A stretch of 64,000 nt of DNA from Blastomussa wellsi (lineage: Eukaryota; Cnidaria; Anthozoa; Scleractinia; Plerogyridae). The position numbers were made by a program, and so were the translations under genes. Below, in pieces: positions 62,554 to 64,000 of the stretch; position 1 is the stretch's first letter, and the number at the start of each line of letters is the position of its first letter. The notes under the pieces are model-generated. The model saw nothing but the letters and a program-made list of their open reading frames with translations, did no database searches and was not told the DNA's origin. The stretch is from the NCBI GenBank assembly GCA_947652115.1, contig OX393572.1, forward strand, positions 15,707,488-15,771,487, given 5' to 3'.

Positions 62554-64000
62554 AGTGCCCAAAATGGTCAATTTTGGACTTTTTTCTAAGGGGGGACCAT
62601 AGGAAAATTTTCAAATTTTTTCGACCTCTCCGATTTCGATCTAATTGGTATAGATGGACTCAGCAGCCATCCTAGTTTTAATCTGGGCCAAAAACCGCTT
62701 GTAAAAACATCAATTGGCTGAGGAATAACACGATTTTCAATTATGCCCAAAATGGCCAATTTTTCACTTTTTCATGGCAAAATTTGGAAATTTTTTCGAC
62801 CTCTCCGATTTCAGCCTAATTTGTATGGATTTACTCAGCAGTTATCCGACTTTTCATTTCAGCAAAAAACCGCTTGTAGAAAGCTCAATTGGCTGAGAAA
62901 TGACATGATTTTCAAATATGGCTAAAATGACTGATTTCATAGGGGGGACCATAGGAAACTTTTCAAAATCGGCCGGCATTTTAGCTCGACTTTGAAAGGC
63001 TGTAAAATAGAAACTACTCGTCCGATTTTAGCCTACTTGGTATGGATGGACTCAGCAATTATCCTAGTTCTCAACTGTGCAAAAAACCGCTTGAGTAAAG
63101 CTAAATTTGCTGAGAAATAATACTATTTTTAAAAGTGCCCAAAATGGTCAATTTTGGACTTTTTTCTAAGGGGGGACCATAGGAAAATTTTCAAATTTTT
63201 TCGACCTCTCCGATTTCGATCTAATTGGTATAGATGGACTCAGCAGCCATCCTAGTTTTCATCTGGGCCAAAAACCGCTTGTAAAAACCTCAATTGGCTG
63301 AGGAATAACGCGATTTTCAATTATTCCCAAAATGGCCAATTTTTCACTTTTTCATGGCAAAATTTGGAAATTTTTTCGACCTCTCCGATTTCAGCCTAAC
63401 TTTTATGGATTTACTCAGCAACTATCCGACTTTTCATTTCAGCAAAAAACCGCTTGTAGAAAGCTAAATTGGCTGAGAAATGACACGATTTTCAAATATG
63501 GCTAAAATGACTGATTTCATAGGGGGGACCATAGGAAACTTTTCAAAATCAGCCGATATTTTAGCTCGACTTTGGAAGGCTGGAATATACAAACTACTCG
63601 TCCGATTTTAGCCTACTTGGTATGGATGGACTCGGCAACTATCCTAGTATTCAACCGTACAACAAACCGCTTGAATGAAGCTCAATTAGCTGAGAAATAA
63701 TACTATTTTCAAAAGTGCCGAAAATGGTCAATTTTGGACTTTTTTCTAAGGGGGGACCATAGGAAAATTTTCAAATTTTTTCGACCTCTCCGATTTCAAT
63801 CTAATTGGTATAGACGGACTCAGAAGCCATCCTAGTTTTCTTCTGGGCCAAAAACCGCTTGTAAAAATCTCAATTGGCTGAGGAATAACACGATTTTCAA
63901 TTATGCCCAAAATGGCAAATTTTTCCCTTTTTAGCGCACAATTTCGAAATTTTTTCGACCTCTCCGATTTCAGCCTAATTTGTATGGATTTACTCAGCAG

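Larger units (their letters stand above)
11007..64000 (+). repeat. Trimeric (A-B-C) higher-order satellite array, about 580-bp repeat
   Basis: About 53 kb of head-to-tail satellite, running beyond the window end. The repeat is 579-581 bp: A starts at 19684, 20264, 20845 and 21426, for example. Each repeat contains three related monomers of about 175, 217 and 189 bp. All three share ACCGCTTG, then AAGCTCAATT(A/G)GCTGAG or a close variant, and a TATGGATT/TATAGATGGACTC word. A and C also share CGACCTCTCCGATTTC. B and C share a run of about six Gs followed by ACCATAGGAAA. All copies have the same orientation. Recurrent 60-, 81-, 87- and 102-codon ORFs are periodic translations of the satellite. 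Such multimeric homogenised satellites are typical of centromeric or pericentromeric chromatin; function here is inferred only. Confidence 0.96.

Noticed and set aside
11007..64000. LTR retrotransposon or DNA transposon as the source of the 580-bp unit
   Set aside because: No long ORF, terminal inverted repeats, LTRs or target duplications are visible. The unit is simply three related satellite monomers.

Overview
This window is non-coding eukaryotic repeat DNA. I find no protein-coding gene I can support. Two tRNA-derived SINE-like insertions suggest the host. The one at 7914-8274 has a tRNA-like head, a body ending in an AATAAA-containing tail and a long ATT microsatellite. The one near 10232 has a tRNA-like head followed by a short body. 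From memory, both resemble SINE families common in anthozoan cnidarians, especially stony corals. I therefore infer a coral or related cnidarian, but no database search was possible.

Layout. (1) 1-6721: a minisatellite with a 16-bp unit, roughly GGTTATGCAAGATCTT or GGTTAGGGAAGATCTT, whose core AAGATCTT is an 8-bp palindrome. (2) Near 6722-6737 the unit orientation flips, and 6738-8737 carries the same repeat on the other strand, more diverged. This arm is interrupted by an AT-rich insert (7092-7190) and the SINE (7914-8274). (3) 8738-10231: about 1.5 kb of apparently low-copy sequence with no convincing gene, but with a long stem-loop at 9172-9277. (4) 10232-10345: a SINE fragment with an almost complete tRNA-like fold. 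(5) 10356-10722: ten units of a 37-bp repeat with a 148-bp (4-unit) higher-order period. (6) 10723-11006: short unassigned spacer. (7) 11007-64000: a satellite array that runs off the window end.

The large satellite is hierarchical. Its basic repeat is about 580 bp and is built from three related but distinct monomers, here called A (about 175 bp), B (about 217 bp) and C (about 189 bp), always on the + strand. About 90 such trimers fit in the window. The left 6.5 kb is irregular (B-B and A-A neighbours, hybrids, a junction deletion), whereas from about 17.4 kb the ABC order is almost strict. Above the trimer level there are multi-kilobase near-identical blocks: tandem duplications of 2647, 1740 and 3126 bp, dispersed copies at offsets such as 12229, 14722, 19006 and 31813 bp, and four copies of an unusual 807-bp unit carrying a C/B hybrid monomer. 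This is the signature of repeated unequal exchange or conversion, as in centromeric or pericentromeric higher-order satellites.

No genes act together here. Any function is likely structural (centromere, pericentromere or subtelomere) or transcriptional (non-coding satellite RNA). These functional readings are inference. The repeat structure, periods and junctions are read directly from the sequence. Multi-kilobase near-identity also means that assembly error in the array cannot be excluded.
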